64,000 nucleotides of DNA from Halorussus lipolyticus (GTDB taxonomy: Archaea; Halobacteriota; Halobacteria; Halobacteriales; Haladaptataceae), in NCBI RefSeq assembly GCF_029338375.1, contig NZ_CP119804.1, positions 186,001 to 250,000 on the forward strand, given 5' to 3'. Positions 8,210 to 17,568 of the stretch are shown piece by piece. The notes under the pieces are model-generated. The model saw only the letters and a list, made by a program, of their open reading frames with translations, searched no databases and was not told the DNA's origin. Numbering within the stretch: the stretch's first letter is position 1; each line of letters opens with the position of its first letter. Made by a program: the position numbers and the translations under genes.

Positions 8210-8635
8210 ATGAGAACCGTTCGGGACGACGCTGGCGACGTTTTCTTGGTTGTCAAGGAGTCGGGGGACTCCTGCAAGGTCCGGGACCCCGAGACGGGCG
8301 AGGAGACCCACCGAAACCGCGCCGACCTCGAACCCGTCTCGGGCGAGTCGCCGCTAGCGACCTCTGCGCGGGCGATTCCGGAACCCGCCCGGCGGATTCT
8401 GACTGCCGCGCCCGACGACCGGGCGCTCGGCCTGCTGGTGGAGTTGCGCGAGCGCGGACCGCACTCGGTTCGGCACCTGTTGGACGCGACCGACCTCTGC
8501 GAGAGCGATTTGTTGGGCCTCCTCACCGAGTTCCGCGCTGGCGGACTGGTCGAGGAGACCACGGTGATGGGCGAACGGGGCTACGCGACGACCGAAACGG
8601 CGGAAGACGGTCTGGCGTTACTCTCCCAAGATTGA
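8210..8635 (+). CDS. winged-helix-like haloarchaeal protein
   Basis: 141 residues from ATG 8210 (MRTVRDDAGDVFLVV). N-terminal 45 residues form a small beta-rich module (DVFLVVKESGDSCKVRDPETGEE), and the C-terminal 70 residues look like a winged helix: LGLLVELRERGPHSVRHLLDA, then LLGLLTEFRAGGLVEETTV and a beta wing GERGYATTETAEDG. Probably a DNA- or RNA-binding regulator of unknown target. Longer in-frame upstream starts were rejected because that sequence is the repetitive noncoding stretch. A hairpin follows the stop at once. Confidence 0.75.
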   Translation: MRTVRDDAGDVFLVVKESGDSCKVRDPETGEETHRNRADLEPVSGESPLATSARAIPEPARRILTAAPDDRALGLLVELRERGPHSVRHLLDATDLCESDLLGLLTEFRAGGLVEETTVMGERGYATTETAEDGLALLSQD

Positions 8636-8657
8636 TATTGCTGTCTTTTAGCAATAT
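8635..8657 (+). terminator. hairpin at 3' end of the winged-helix gene
   Basis: ATATTGCT-GTCTTTT-AGCAATAT: an 8-bp perfect stem with a T-rich loop that begins at the last base of the stop codon. A second small repeat GTGTT/AACAC follows near 8663-8675, then CTTTTACACG. The position suggests transcript termination or 3' end protection. Confidence 0.5.
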
Positions 8658-8985
8658 ATAGGTGTTCTAAACACTCTTTTACACGTCTAGTTCCGGTCGC
8701 TCGTCACAGTTTGTGGAACGGGAGACGAGTTCGACATGCCCGCCTGCTCGGGGTCGGCGGTCGGCGCGCACCCGATGGGTTCAGTCACTGAGCGCGAACC
8801 TCACTCCTCCCCAGCCTCCTCCTTCGCGCCGTCCCGGCGCTCAGTCGTCCACCGGCAGACAACCCGCGTCTGCCGAGCAGTCGGTCGCCACGCTCCCGAC
8901 GACCTCGCGCGGTGGGCGGCTCACGGGGAGCCGCCCGTCACGCGCCGGGTAATCGACGCCGAGAAAATCACGCCGACCGCGGCGG
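8658..8985. repeat. noncoding stretch with copy A of a dispersed repeat
   Basis: Between two convergent genes. It carries CCTCACTCCTCCCCAGCCTC at 8799-8818, 18/20 identical to the core of two other elements in this window (33248-33267 and 42088-42107, the latter on the opposite strand). As in those, the flanks are GC-rich and full of short inverted repeats (for example GCGGCTC-ACGGG-GAGCCGC near 8927-8945). Open frames here are compositional artefacts. Confidence 0.55.
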
Positions 8986-11652
8986 TCAGTCCGCGGCCTC
9001 GACCAGACTCTCGCGGCGCTCGACCGTCGAGCGGTTCGACACCGAGTCCTTCTCGACGTACACCACGTCGTCGGCGGCGGCGACGAGTTCGTCGTCGTGG
9101 CTCACGACCACGATTTGCTCGACGCCCAACTCCCGCATCGACGCGATGAGTTCCGCGAGTTGCGAGACGTGGCCCGAGTCGAGGAAGACGGTCGGTTCGT
9201 CCAGAATCAGGGGCGGCATCGGCGCGGTTCCCTCGATGCCCTCCGAGAGGAGGCGATAGATTGCACACCGCAGGCTCAGGTTGAACAGCGCGCGCTCGCC
9301 GCCGGACAACTGCTCGGGGTCGAGGGGTTCGCCGTCCTTCTGGTAGACGGTCAACTCGTACTCGCCGTCGAGTTCGATGCGCGCGTACGAGTCATTCTGA
9401 TACACGAGGTCGAACACCTCGTTGAGCATCTGCTCCAACTGCTCGACGTTGCGCTGGCGGAGTTCCGCCCGGAGGTCGCCGTACATCTCCTGCAGTTCGG
9501 CGGCCTCGTCGCGGAGCGATTCGAGCGATTCGACCCGCTCCAGTAGGTCCTCGCGCCGGTCGCGCAGGTTCTCTAGCTCCTCGATTTCGTTCTCGACGCC
9601 GCCGATGGCGGTCTGGAGGTTGTCGCGTCGTTCGCTGAGTTCGTCCAGTTTCACCGCGACGTCCTCTAGATAGTCTTCGGCCTCCTGTTTGTTCTCGCGG
9701 GCGGTCTGGACCTTCTGGTCGTCGTAACTCTCCCGGAGTTCGCTCCGCCGGTCGCGCTTGTCGGCGAGTCGGTCCCGGCGCAGGTCGTTCTGGTCTTCGA
9801 GGCTGGCGCGCTTCTCGCGGTGGCGCTCGATGTCGTCCTCGGCGTCGGAGCGGTCGCTCCGGAGCGACCGAATCCGGTCGAGGCGGTCGCGCTTGGCCTC
9901 GATTTCCTCGCGCTCGGCTTCGAGTCTTTCGACCGTCTCCCGGCGGTCGTTGGCCTTCTCCCGGAGTTCTTCGGCGTCGTCGCGCTTGTCTCCAGCATCG
10001 GCCTCGCGTTCGTCGGCCGCCTCGCGCAGGCTTTCGGCCTCCTCGCGCTTCTGCTCGACAGTCTCCTCGCGGTCGGCGACGGACTCCTCGGCCAACTTGC
10101 GGTTCTCGCGCAGGTTTCCGACTTCGCGCTCGGCCTCCACGAGCGTTTCGGCGTGTTCGACCGCCTCGGCGACCTCCTCGCGCTGGTCGCGCAGGTCGGC
10201 CAGTTCGTCTTCGAGTTCGGCGACTCGCTCGCGGTCTTCTTCGAGCGTATCGACGTGGGGCGAGTCCTCGACCGGTTGGCCGCACTCGGGGCACTTGCCC
10301 TCGTCCAGCAATTCTTGGGCCTCGGCCACGCTGTCGCGGGCGCTCTGGAGATTCGCCTTGGTCTCCTCGATTCGGCGCTGGAGGTCGGACTTCTCCTCGC
10401 GCCGGTCTTCGAGGAGGCCCTCGGCGTCGCCGAACTCGACGGGCGCGTCCTCGAACTTGGCTCGCTCGGTCTCGATTTGGGCGTCCAACTCGGCGACTCG
10501 CTCACAGCGCGATTCGAGGTCCGCCTCGGCCTCGTCGGCCTCGGCCTCGCGTTCGTCGGCCGCCTCGCGCTTGTCGTCCGCGTCGGATGCCAACTCGTCG
10601 GCCCTGCTGGCGAGGTTTTCGGCCTGATTGGTGAACATCTGGGCCTGCGTCTTGGCGTCGTTCAGTTCGTCGGCGACCGCCTCGTCCTCGGCGTCGAGTT
10701 CGGCCAGTCGATTCTCGATGGCCTCCTCGTCGGCCGAGTCGAGCGCGGTTTCGGCCAGCAGGTCCGCGATTTGGTCGTTCAGGTCCTCGACGCGCTCGCG
10801 GAGGTCTCGGACGCGCTCGCCGTGTTCGGCGCGCTTCTGTTCGGTCTGGCTGATTTCGGACTCCAACTGCTCGATGTCCTCGGAGAGCGAGTCCAACTCG
10901 TCGCGCTTCTGTTCGTAGGTCTCCAACACTTCGATTGCCTGCTCGCGGGTCTTCCGGGCGGTCTCTCGGTTCTCCTCGAACCGGTCGATGTCGCCCTCGG
11001 TCTCTTTGAGCTTCGACTTGAGGTTGTTCAGGCGCTCGTGGAGGCCCTTGTCCTCTTTCTGCTCGATTTGGGCGTCCAACTCCGAGAGACTGCCGCACTT
11101 GTCGTCCAGCACCGACTTGACGCCGAGTCTGGCGTCGCTGGCGCGTTCGCGGTACTCCTCCAGTTTGCCGAGTTGGAGGAGGTCGTCTATCATGTCTTGG
11201 CGCTGGCCCGGCGTAGCGTTGATGAGTTTGTTGACCTCGCCCTGCCGGACGTAGGCGCAGTTGACGAACGCCTCAGAGTCCATCCGGAATAGCTTCGTCA
11301 CCTCTGCGCGCACGTCTCGCGCCCCTTCTACGGTATCCACCGGCGTCTCCAGCACGCACTCGGCAGTCGTCGCTCGCTCGCCGGTCGCTCGAATCCGCCG
11401 CCGGACGTGGTAGTTACCTCCCTCGTGGGTGAACCAGAGTTCGATGATGGCTTCGTCCTCGCCGATGGTCACCACGTCTTCGAGGGTGCGGTCGAGGGCC
11501 TTCGCGCCGTAGAGCGCGAAGAAACAGGCTTCCAACAGCGACGACTTCCCGCTCCCGTTCAACCCGTGGATGACGGTCACGCCGGGGTCGAGGCGCAGGT
11601 CAGCGTCGGCGTAACACTTGAAGTTTCGCAGGCGAACTCGGTCGAATTTCAT
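8986..11652 (-). CDS. rad50: DNA double-strand break repair ATPase Rad50
   Basis: 888 residues. SMC-like ATPase that, with Mre11, tethers and processes double-strand breaks. N-terminal Walker [10 protein letters not shown] near residue 30, then a long heptad-rich coiled coil (about 170-440 and 470-720), interrupted by the zinc-hook KCPECGQP with C454 and C457, and a C-terminal ABC half with signature [14 protein letters not shown] and Walker [14 protein letters not shown]. Length is normal for archaeal Rad50. The start ATG 11652 overlaps the last 4 nt of mre11 (ATGA type overlap), so the two are translationally coupled and made in equal amounts. Identity is secure. Confidence 0.97.
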   Translation of the reverse strand: MKFDRVRLRNFKCYADADLRLDPGVTVIHGLNGSGKSSLLEACFFALYGAKALDRTLEDVVTIGEDEAIIELWFTHEGGNYHVRRRIRATGERATTAECVLETPVDTVEGARDVRAEVTKLFRMDSEAFVNCAYVRQGEVNKLINATPGQRQDMIDDLLQLGKLEEYRERASDARLGVKSVLDDKCGSLSELDAQIEQKEDKGLHERLNNLKSKLKETEGDIDRFEENRETARKTREQAIEVLETYEQKRDELDSLSEDIEQLESEISQTEQKRAEHGERVRDLRERVEDLNDQIADLLAETALDSADEEAIENRLAELDAEDEAVADELNDAKTQAQMFTNQAENLASRADELASDADDKREAADEREAEADEAEADLESRCERVAELDAQIETERAKFEDAPVEFGDAEGLLEDRREEKSDLQRRIEETKANLQSARDSVAEAQELLDEGKCPECGQPVEDSPHVDTLEEDRERVAELEDELADLRDQREEVAEAVEHAETLVEAEREVGNLRENRKLAEESVADREETVEQKREEAESLREAADEREADAGDKRDDAEELREKANDRRETVERLEAEREEIEAKRDRLDRIRSLRSDRSDAEDDIERHREKRASLEDQNDLRRDRLADKRDRRSELRESYDDQKVQTARENKQEAEDYLEDVAVKLDELSERRDNLQTAIGGVENEIEELENLRDRREDLLERVESLESLRDEAAELQEMYGDLRAELRQRNVEQLEQMLNEVFDLVYQNDSYARIELDGEYELTVYQKDGEPLDPEQLSGGERALFNLSLRCAIYRLLSEGIEGTAPMPPLILDEPTVFLDSGHVSQLAELIASMRELGVEQIVVVSHDDELVAAADDVVYVEKDSVSNRSTVERRESLVEAAD

Positions 11653-12896
11653 TGATATTCCTCCAGCGTTCCATCTTCGAGTTCAGTCTCCGTCGCGGCG
11701 GAATCGGCCGCGGCCTCCGCGACTGCTTCCACGGCCTCGGTGTCGTCCGGGTCGGGCGCTTTCTCCTCGCGCTCGTCGGGCGCTGACTCGAACGCCGAGA
11801 GGTCGCCCTCAACTAGTTCGCTCACCCGATTCTCGACCGACTCGCGGACGTTCGAGTCGGCGACTTTGCTCGCTCGGACCGTCTCGTCGAGACCGCGGGC
11901 GGCCTCGCTCAGGCCGAGGTCCCTGACTCGCTCTCGCACCGCGTCGTCGGGGTCGGCGAACGAGACTTCGACCTCTCCGTCCTCGTCTTCGACTTCGCGG
12001 CGGTCCTTCACTCGGGCCACCAGCGCGCCCTCGTCCAGCGCGAACTCCTCGACGGTGGCGGGCGCGATGTGGTCGCCCTCGCCCTCGATTTCCACGACGA
12101 CGACGGCCTCCGAAACGTCTCGCTCCCGGATTTTCTCCCGGACGCGCTCGATGCCCTCGCCCTCTGCGAGGTCGGCGCGGACGTATTCGAAGTCGCGGGT
12201 CGCGTCGATGCCCCGGCGAGTGATGGTTGCCTCGCCGTCGAACTCCACGATGTTGTAGCCCCGGTCGTCGCGCTCGGCGGCGCTACACCGCTCGGTCGAA
12301 CCGCAGTAGGTGACCCACGCGCCAGCGACCTCCGTTTTGTCGGGCTTGTGGTTGTCGCCCAACAGCATCGCGTCGAAATCGAGGTTGGCCTCGGTCAGGA
12401 CCTCCTCGGCGTCCCAGTCGCCGAGGTCGAAGGGCTGAAACAGGCCGTGGCTCACCAGCGCGGCGTGGGGTTGGTCGTGGTCGGCGAACTGGTAGTCCAA
12501 GTCCTCGCGCTTGGACTTGGGCACGTGGTCGAGGCCGTAGAAGGCGGTTTCGCCCACGACCTCGGGGGTATCGTCCAGTCGCGTGGCAAGTCCGAGCATC
12601 TCGAAGAGGTCGAGCCATTGGCGGCCGCGAGTTCCCTCGTGGTTGCCGACGATGGCGAGAAACGGGATGTCGGCGTCCCGAAGTTTGCCCAGAATAGAGA
12701 TGGTTCCGTGGAGGGCGTTCAGGTCGGGCCGCCGGTCGTGGAACAGGTCTCCGGCGTGGACCACCGCGTCTACGTCCTCGTCTATCGCGTCGTCGATAAC
12801 CTGCTCGAACGCCCGGAGGAAGTCTTTCCGGCGCTCGGGGGAGTGGTACTGTCGATACCCGAGGTGGGTGTCCCCCGTGTGTATCACCCGTGTCAT
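11649..12896 (-). CDS. mre11: DNA double-strand break repair nuclease Mre11
   Basis: 415 residues. Manganese-dependent calcineurin-type nuclease of the Mre11-Rad50 complex. Metal motifs in order: [10 protein letters not shown] at the N-terminus, [10 protein letters not shown] near residue 45, [11 protein letters not shown] near 80, VSHGLF near 150 and LLGDNHKP near 180. The C-terminal 130 residues are acidic with a conserved-looking helical part that would bind Rad50 coiled coil. First gene of the operon with rad50. Upstream, ATACATTTAG about 25 nt before ATG is a TATA-like box and suggests a very short leader. Confidence 0.97.
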   Translation of the reverse strand: MTRVIHTGDTHLGYRQYHSPERRKDFLRAFEQVIDDAIDEDVDAVVHAGDLFHDRRPDLNALHGTISILGKLRDADIPFLAIVGNHEGTRGRQWLDLFEMLGLATRLDDTPEVVGETAFYGLDHVPKSKREDLDYQFADHDQPHAALVSHGLFQPFDLGDWDAEEVLTEANLDFDAMLLGDNHKPDKTEVAGAWVTYCGSTERCSAAERDDRGYNIVEFDGEATITRRGIDATRDFEYVRADLAEGEGIERVREKIRERDVSEAVVVVEIEGEGDHIAPATVEEFALDEGALVARVKDRREVEDEDGEVEVSFADPDDAVRERVRDLGLSEAARGLDETVRASKVADSNVRESVENRVSELVEGDLSAFESAPDEREEKAPDPDDTEAVEAVAEAAADSAATETELEDGTLEEYQ

Positions 12897-13049
12897 TGAT
12901 TCGTCGTTTGCATCCGGGGCCTAAATGTATTCGGTGACGTAGCAACTCGGCGGTCCGGCGAATCGTTGCTCTCCGGCATAGCCCCGAGTCGCGCGCGATG
13001 AGATATAAACTTGGACCCCACCCGAGGACCAGCGAGCGTCGTCTCCCGG

Positions 13050-13325
13050 TCAGTCGAGGTCCAGCGAGTAGAGTCGCTTGCGGGCGTCCGAAAAGGAGAA
13101 CCGCGAGTCCACGATGCCCTCCTCGTCCAGTCGGTTCAGCGCGTACCGGACGGTTCGGTCCGGGAGCAGGGACTCGTCGGCGATTTGGCTCTGGGTTAAC
13201 GTGTCGTTATATTCGAGGACCTTGGCGACCAACTTCGCGCTCGGCGGCAGTTCCTGTATCGCCTCGGTCGCGTTCTCCCCCGTGAGCCGACTCTCCTCGT
13301 GCTGTGCAGTCTCTGAGGCGCTCAT
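13050..13325 (-). CDS. small winged-helix (MarR/TrmB-like) regulator
   Basis: 91 residues from ATG 13325, which has AGGAG 5-9 nt upstream; the in-frame start at 13352 lies further out without such a site. The helix-turn-helix spans about residues 25-75: AKLVAKVLEYNDTLTQSQIADESLLPDRTVRYALNRL is the helix-turn-helix run (split here as recognition part LLPDRTVRYALNRLDEEG), followed by a wing IVDSRFSFSDARKRLYSL. Small MarR-like transcription regulator of unknown targets, common in haloarchaea. It is divergent from the PAN gene and shares its upstream region, so PAN is one possible target. Confidence 0.8.
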   Translation of the reverse strand: MSASETAQHEESRLTGENATEAIQELPPSAKLVAKVLEYNDTLTQSQIADESLLPDRTVRYALNRLDEEGIVDSRFSFSDARKRLYSLDLD

Positions 13326-13468
13326 GCTATCTCCTACTTCTGGATACAACATAATAATATTTCCTTTTCTAAAATATTACCTTAGGGCATAATTGTTGTT
13401 CCTCACTGACAGTAAGGGCCGAGGAAACGTGCTATTGTCTGACACTCGTCACACCCCACCCGAAGCCT

Positions 13469-13475
13469 CTTATGA
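13469..13475 (+). promoter_or_regulatory. TATA-like box of the PAN gene (leaderless)
   Basis: CTTATGA centred near 13472, preceded by purine-rich sequence, predicts transcription from about 13498, exactly the chosen ATG. The transcript is therefore likely leaderless. Confidence 0.45.
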
Positions 13476-13497
13476 GGGTGGGACCTAGACCGTCGTG

Positions 13498-14712
13498 ATG
13501 ACCGATACTGTGGAAGACGTTGATCTCCCCTACGACGAGGAGAGCGCGTCCCAGCAGGACAAGATCGAAGCCCTGCAGGAGCGGTTAGAGGTTCTGGAGT
13601 CTCAGAACGAGGAGATGCGAGACAAGCTTCTGGATGCGAACGCCGAGAACAACAAGTACCAGCAGAAGCTCGAACGTCTGACCCACGAGAACAAGAAACT
13701 CAAGCAGTCGCCGCTGTTCGTCGCCACGGTGCAGGAACTCACCGACGACGGCGTGATTATCAAGCAACACGGCAACAATCAGGAGGCCGTCACCGAGGTC
13801 ACCGACGAGATGCGCGAGGACCTCGACCCCGACGACCGAGTGGCCGTCAACAACTCTCTCTCTATCGTGAAGACGCTAGAGAACGAGACCGACGTTCGGG
13901 CACGAGTCATGCAGGTTGACCAGTCGCCCGAAGTGACTTACGAGGACATCGGCGGCCTTGAAGAGCAGATGAAGGAGGTCCGCGAGACGGTCGAGATGCC
14001 CCTCGAAAACCCCGACATGTTCGGCGAGGTTGGCATCGACCCGCCCAGCGGCGTCCTCCTCTACGGCCCGCCCGGCACTGGCAAGACGATGCTCGCCAAG
14101 GCCGTCGCCAACCAGACCGACGCCACCTTCATCAAGATGGCTGGCTCGGAGCTGGTCCACAAGTTCATCGGCGAGGGCGCGAAGTTGGTGCGTGACCTGT
14201 TCGAGGTCGCTCGCCAGCACGAACCCGCCGTGCTGTTCATCGACGAAATCGACGCCATCGCGGCCAAGCGGACCGACTCGAAGACCTCCGGCGACGCCGA
14301 GGTCCAGCGCACGATGATGCAACTCCTCAGCGAGATGGACGGCTTCGAGGACCGCGGCGAGATTCGCATCATCGCGGCCACGAACCGCTTCGACATGCTC
14401 GACCGCGCCATCCTTCGGCCCGGCCGGTTCGACCGCCTCATCGAGGTGCCCAAACCCGACCAAGCGGGCAAGGAGAAAATCTTCCGCATCCACACCCGCG
14501 ACATGAACGTCAGCGACGACCTCGACTACGCCAAACTGGCCGAGGACGTCGAAGACGCTTCCGGCGCGGACATCAAGGCCATCTGTACCGAGGCCGGGAT
14601 GTTCGCCATCCGCGACGACCGGACCGAAATCACGATGCAGGACTTCGAGGACGCCAAGGCGAAAATCGACGCCGAGGACGACGACGACGAAGTGTCCAAG
14701 ACCTTCGCCTGA
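13498..14712 (+). CDS. panA: proteasome-activating nucleotidase PAN
   Basis: 404 residues. Hexameric AAA+ ATPase that unfolds substrates for the 20S proteasome. N-terminal coiled coil (about residues 18-70), OB domain (75-135), Walker A GPPGTGKT near 195, Walker B VLFIDEIDAIA near 253, sensor 1 ATNR, arginine finger region RPGRFDR, and aromatic pore-loop region KMAGSELV. The C-terminus is TFA: the Hb-Tyr-X docking motif is only approximate, with Phe in place of Tyr. ATG 13498 follows an in-frame GTG at 13495 but matches the predicted transcription start. The proteasome beta subunit gene is in the same window at 36.4 kb. Confidence 0.96.
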   Translation: MTDTVEDVDLPYDEESASQQDKIEALQERLEVLESQNEEMRDKLLDANAENNKYQQKLERLTHENKKLKQSPLFVATVQELTDDGVIIKQHGNNQEAVTEVTDEMREDLDPDDRVAVNNSLSIVKTLENETDVRARVMQVDQSPEVTYEDIGGLEEQMKEVRETVEMPLENPDMFGEVGIDPPSGVLLYGPPGTGKTMLAKAVANQTDATFIKMAGSELVHKFIGEGAKLVRDLFEVARQHEPAVLFIDEIDAIAAKRTDSKTSGDAEVQRTMMQLLSEMDGFEDRGEIRIIAATNRFDMLDRAILRPGRFDRLIEVPKPDQAGKEKIFRIHTRDMNVSDDLDYAKLAEDVEDASGADIKAICTEAGMFAIRDDRTEITMQDFEDAKAKIDAEDDDDEVSKTFA

Positions 14713-14850
14713 GGCGTTCGACGCTCCTCGTCACCGTCTGCTGTTTTCTCGTTGACCCCGACGAGAGCGCCAGTAGTGTCGGAATTGAAACCTTTCCGCG
14801 CTCACTGTAGATGGGGAATCATTTTAGCCTCCACGCGGGAATGCCCTCGT

Positions 14851-15282
14851 ATGACTCACTCTGACTCCGAATCGAAACTACTCTCGCACGTCCTCGTCCC
14901 CGTGGCGGACGAGGAGGACGCGCGATTGTCGGCGCGAGAACTCGCGCCGTACAGTCCCGAGCGAGTGACTGCCCTGCACGTCGTGGAGAAGGGCGAGGGC
15001 GTGCCGGACAAGACGCCGGTCGAGCAGTCCGAGCAACTCGCCGAGGACGCATTCACGGCGATTCGGGAAACCTTCCCGGACGCCGACGAAGAAACCGCCT
15101 ACCGGCGTGACGTGGTGCAGGCCATCCTCGACGTGGCCGACGAGTTGGACGCGAGCGCCATCGCCTTCCGGCCGCGCCGGAGCGGGCGACTCGTCCGCCT
15201 TCTCTCCGGCGACCGAACGACCAAGTTGGTGACACAGGCCGACCGACCGGTAATCGCACTACCCCGAGGGGAGGACGGATGA
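14851..15282 (+). CDS. universal stress protein (UspA family)
   Basis: 143 residues, single Usp fold: strand LLSHVLVPVADEED, helix, VTALHVVEKGEG, and an ASAIAFRPRRSGRLVRLLSGD segment leading to PVIALPRG. The usual ATP-binding G-x2-G-x9-G-S/T is changed to RPRRSGRLVRLLSGDRT, so nucleotide binding is uncertain. ATG 14851 was chosen because the residues upstream do not look like this family. The stop overlaps the start of the next gene (ATGA, 15279-15282), coupling it to a transporter that itself ends in two Usp domains; a partner role in regulating that transporter is an inference. Confidence 0.88.
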   Translation: MTHSDSESKLLSHVLVPVADEEDARLSARELAPYSPERVTALHVVEKGEGVPDKTPVEQSEQLAEDAFTAIRETFPDADEETAYRRDVVQAILDVADELDASAIAFRPRRSGRLVRLLSGDRTTKLVTQADRPVIALPRGEDG

Positions 15283-17540
15283 CATCGGGTGACGAGGAGC
15301 TGGCCAAAGACCTCGGTCTCCTCGCGGCGCTGACCATCGGCGTCGGGACCATGATTGGAGCCGGCATCTTTGTCCTGCCGGGGCAGGCGGCCGCGGCGGC
15401 CGGACCCGCGGTGGCGCTGTCGTTCGTGGTCGGCGGCGTCATCTCGCTGTTCACCGCGCTGTCGGCGTCGGAACTCGGCACCGCGATGCCGAAGGCGGGC
15501 GGCGGGTACTACTACATCAACCACGCACTCGGTCCGCTGTTCGGGTCGGTCGCCGGATGGGGCAACTGGATGGGGCTGGCGTTCGCCAGCGCGTTCTACA
15601 CCCTCGGATTCGGCGAGTACCTCGCTACCTTCCTCCCGATTCCGGCCGTCGGACTCGGCGTGATTACGCTCTCGTCCTTCCAAATCGGGGCGCTCCTCGC
15701 TGGGGCGACGTTCATCGCGGTCAACTACGTCGGTGCGAAGGAGACGGGTCGCCTGCAGGTGTTCATCGTCGTCACGCTGGTGGGCATCCTCACGCTGTTC
15801 TCCGCGCTGGGGTTCCTACAGGCCGACCTCTCGACGCTGAGGCCGTTCTTCCCGGCCGAGACCGGCGGTGCGACTGCGATTCTCCCCGCGACCGGACTCG
15901 TGTTCGTCTCCTTCCTCGGGTTCGCCAAGATTACCACCGTCGCCGAGGAGTTGAAGAATCCGGGTCGGAACCTGCCGCTCGCAGTAGTCGGGAGCGTCGT
16001 CATCGTGACGGTGATGTACGCCATCATCATGGTGGTCCTGATGGGCGTCATCAACTGGCGACAGTTGAGTCCCGAGTTCACCAAGACGCCGGTTCTCGAC
16101 GTGGCCGAAATCTCGTTCGGCGCGTTCGGTCTCGGCGCGATTGGGGTCGGACTGCTGACGTTCGCCGGGCTGTTGGCGACCGCATCCAGCGCGAACGCCT
16201 CGATTCTGGCGTCGTCGCGCATCAACTTCGCTATGGGTCGGGACAAACTCATCAGCGCGAAACTCAACGACATCCACCCCAAGTTCGCCACCCCCTACCG
16301 GAGCATCGCGGTCACGGGCGGCCTCATCCTGCTGTTCATCGTCGTCGGCGACGTGAAGACGCTGGCGAAGGCCGGGAGCGTCCTCCACCTCATCGTCTAC
16401 GGCCTGCTGAACGTCGCGCTCATCGTGATGCGCGAGTCCGACGACCCCGAGTATCAACCCGACTTCAAGGTGCCGCTGTATCCGTTCGTCCCGATACTCG
16501 GCGCGTTGACCTCGTTCGGCCTCATCGCGTTCATGAAGCCCATCGAAATCGGACTGTCGCTCGTCTTCGTCGTGGGCGGCATCGTCTGGTACTTCGCCTA
16601 CGGCAAGTCCCGGACCGACAAGCAGGGCCGCCTCTCGAATCTGGTCCTCTCGCGGAGCGACGAGATGCCCGACTCGGCGGTGTCGGCCGCGACGTCCATC
16701 AAACCCGACGGCGGCCAGTACCGGGTGATGGTGCCGCTGGCCAACCCCGAACACGAGAAGGACCTCATCACGCTGGCGAGCGCCGTGGCCAAACAGCGTA
16801 ACGGGGTGCTGGACGCGGTTCACGTCATCACGGTGCCCGACCAGACGCCACTGTCGCACGCCGCCGACCATCTCGACGAACACGAGGAGAACTACCACGA
16901 GATTCTGGACGAGGCCCAACGTGACGCCGAGACGTTCGGCGTGGACGTGGAAACCCACACCATCGTCTCCCACCGGTCGTTCGAGGAGATTTTCTCGGCG
17001 GCCGAGGCCCACGACGCCGACCTCGTGGTGATGGGATGGGGCGACGACTCCCACGGGTCGCCCGGTCGAGTCGAGAGCGCGATGGACGACCTCGGGATGG
17101 ACCTCCCGAGCGACTTCCTCGTGCTGAAAGACCGCGGGTTCGACCCCGAGCGAGTGCTGGTGCCCACCGCGGGCGGTCCCGACTCGGACCTCAGCGCCGA
17201 AATCGCCAAACTCCTACAGGACACCTACGACTCGGAGGTCACGCTCCTGCACGTCGCCGACGACGCCGCGGAGGGTGAGGCGTTCCTCGAAGAGTGGGCG
17301 GCCGACCACGGCCTCGAAGACGCCGAGCGCCGGGTCGAAACCGGCGACGTGGAGGGCGCAATCGAACGCGCCGCTGAGGACTCCTCGATGGTCATCATCG
17401 GCGCGACCGAGCGAGGCCTGCTGTCGCGTCTGGTCGGCGGGTCGCTGGTCCTCGACGTGGTAGAAGACGTGGACTGCTCGGTCCTGCTGGCCGAGAGCGC
17501 CCACGAGCGAGGCATCGTAGACCGACTGTTCGGCCGGTAA
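15279..17540 (+). CDS. APC-family amino acid permease fused to two Usp domains
   Basis: 753 residues. Residues 1-445 are an amino acid-polyamine-cation transporter with about 12 membrane segments; the first helix carries GVGTMIGAGIFVLPG, the substrate-binding motif of the family, and TM6-like GLVFVSFLGFAKITTVAEELKNP is present. After a linker, residues about 470-615 and 620-740 are two universal stress protein domains; the second keeps a near-canonical nucleotide motif GATERGLLSRLVGGS. The cytoplasmic Usp pair presumably senses nucleotide or dimerises to control transport. Translationally coupled to the upstream single Usp gene. Substrate not predictable. Confidence 0.9.
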   Translation: MTSGDEELAKDLGLLAALTIGVGTMIGAGIFVLPGQAAAAAGPAVALSFVVGGVISLFTALSASELGTAMPKAGGGYYYINHALGPLFGSVAGWGNWMGLAFASAFYTLGFGEYLATFLPIPAVGLGVITLSSFQIGALLAGATFIAVNYVGAKETGRLQVFIVVTLVGILTLFSALGFLQADLSTLRPFFPAETGGATAILPATGLVFVSFLGFAKITTVAEELKNPGRNLPLAVVGSVVIVTVMYAIIMVVLMGVINWRQLSPEFTKTPVLDVAEISFGAFGLGAIGVGLLTFAGLLATASSANASILASSRINFAMGRDKLISAKLNDIHPKFATPYRSIAVTGGLILLFIVVGDVKTLAKAGSVLHLIVYGLLNVALIVMRESDDPEYQPDFKVPLYPFVPILGALTSFGLIAFMKPIEIGLSLVFVVGGIVWYFAYGKSRTDKQGRLSNLVLSRSDEMPDSAVSAATSIKPDGGQYRVMVPLANPEHEKDLITLASAVAKQRNGVLDAVHVITVPDQTPLSHAADHLDEHEENYHEILDEAQRDAETFGVDVETHTIVSHRSFEEIFSAAEAHDADLVVMGWGDDSHGSPGRVESAMDDLGMDLPSDFLVLKDRGFDPERVLVPTAGGPDSDLSAEIAKLLQDTYDSEVTLLHVADDAAEGEAFLEEWAADHGLEDAERRVETGDVEGAIERAAEDSSMVIIGATERGLLSRLVGGSLVLDVVEDVDCSVLLAESAHERGIVDRLFGR

Positions 17541-17568
17541 ACCGGTCGAAAAGCGGATTTCGTTTTTT
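17534..17568 (+). terminator. hairpin and T-run after the permease gene
   Basis: CCGG-TAAA-CCGG (17534-17545) encloses the stop codon TAA, and T6 follows at 17563-17568. It lies at the junction of two convergent genes and could end the plus-strand transcript. Confidence 0.4.
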
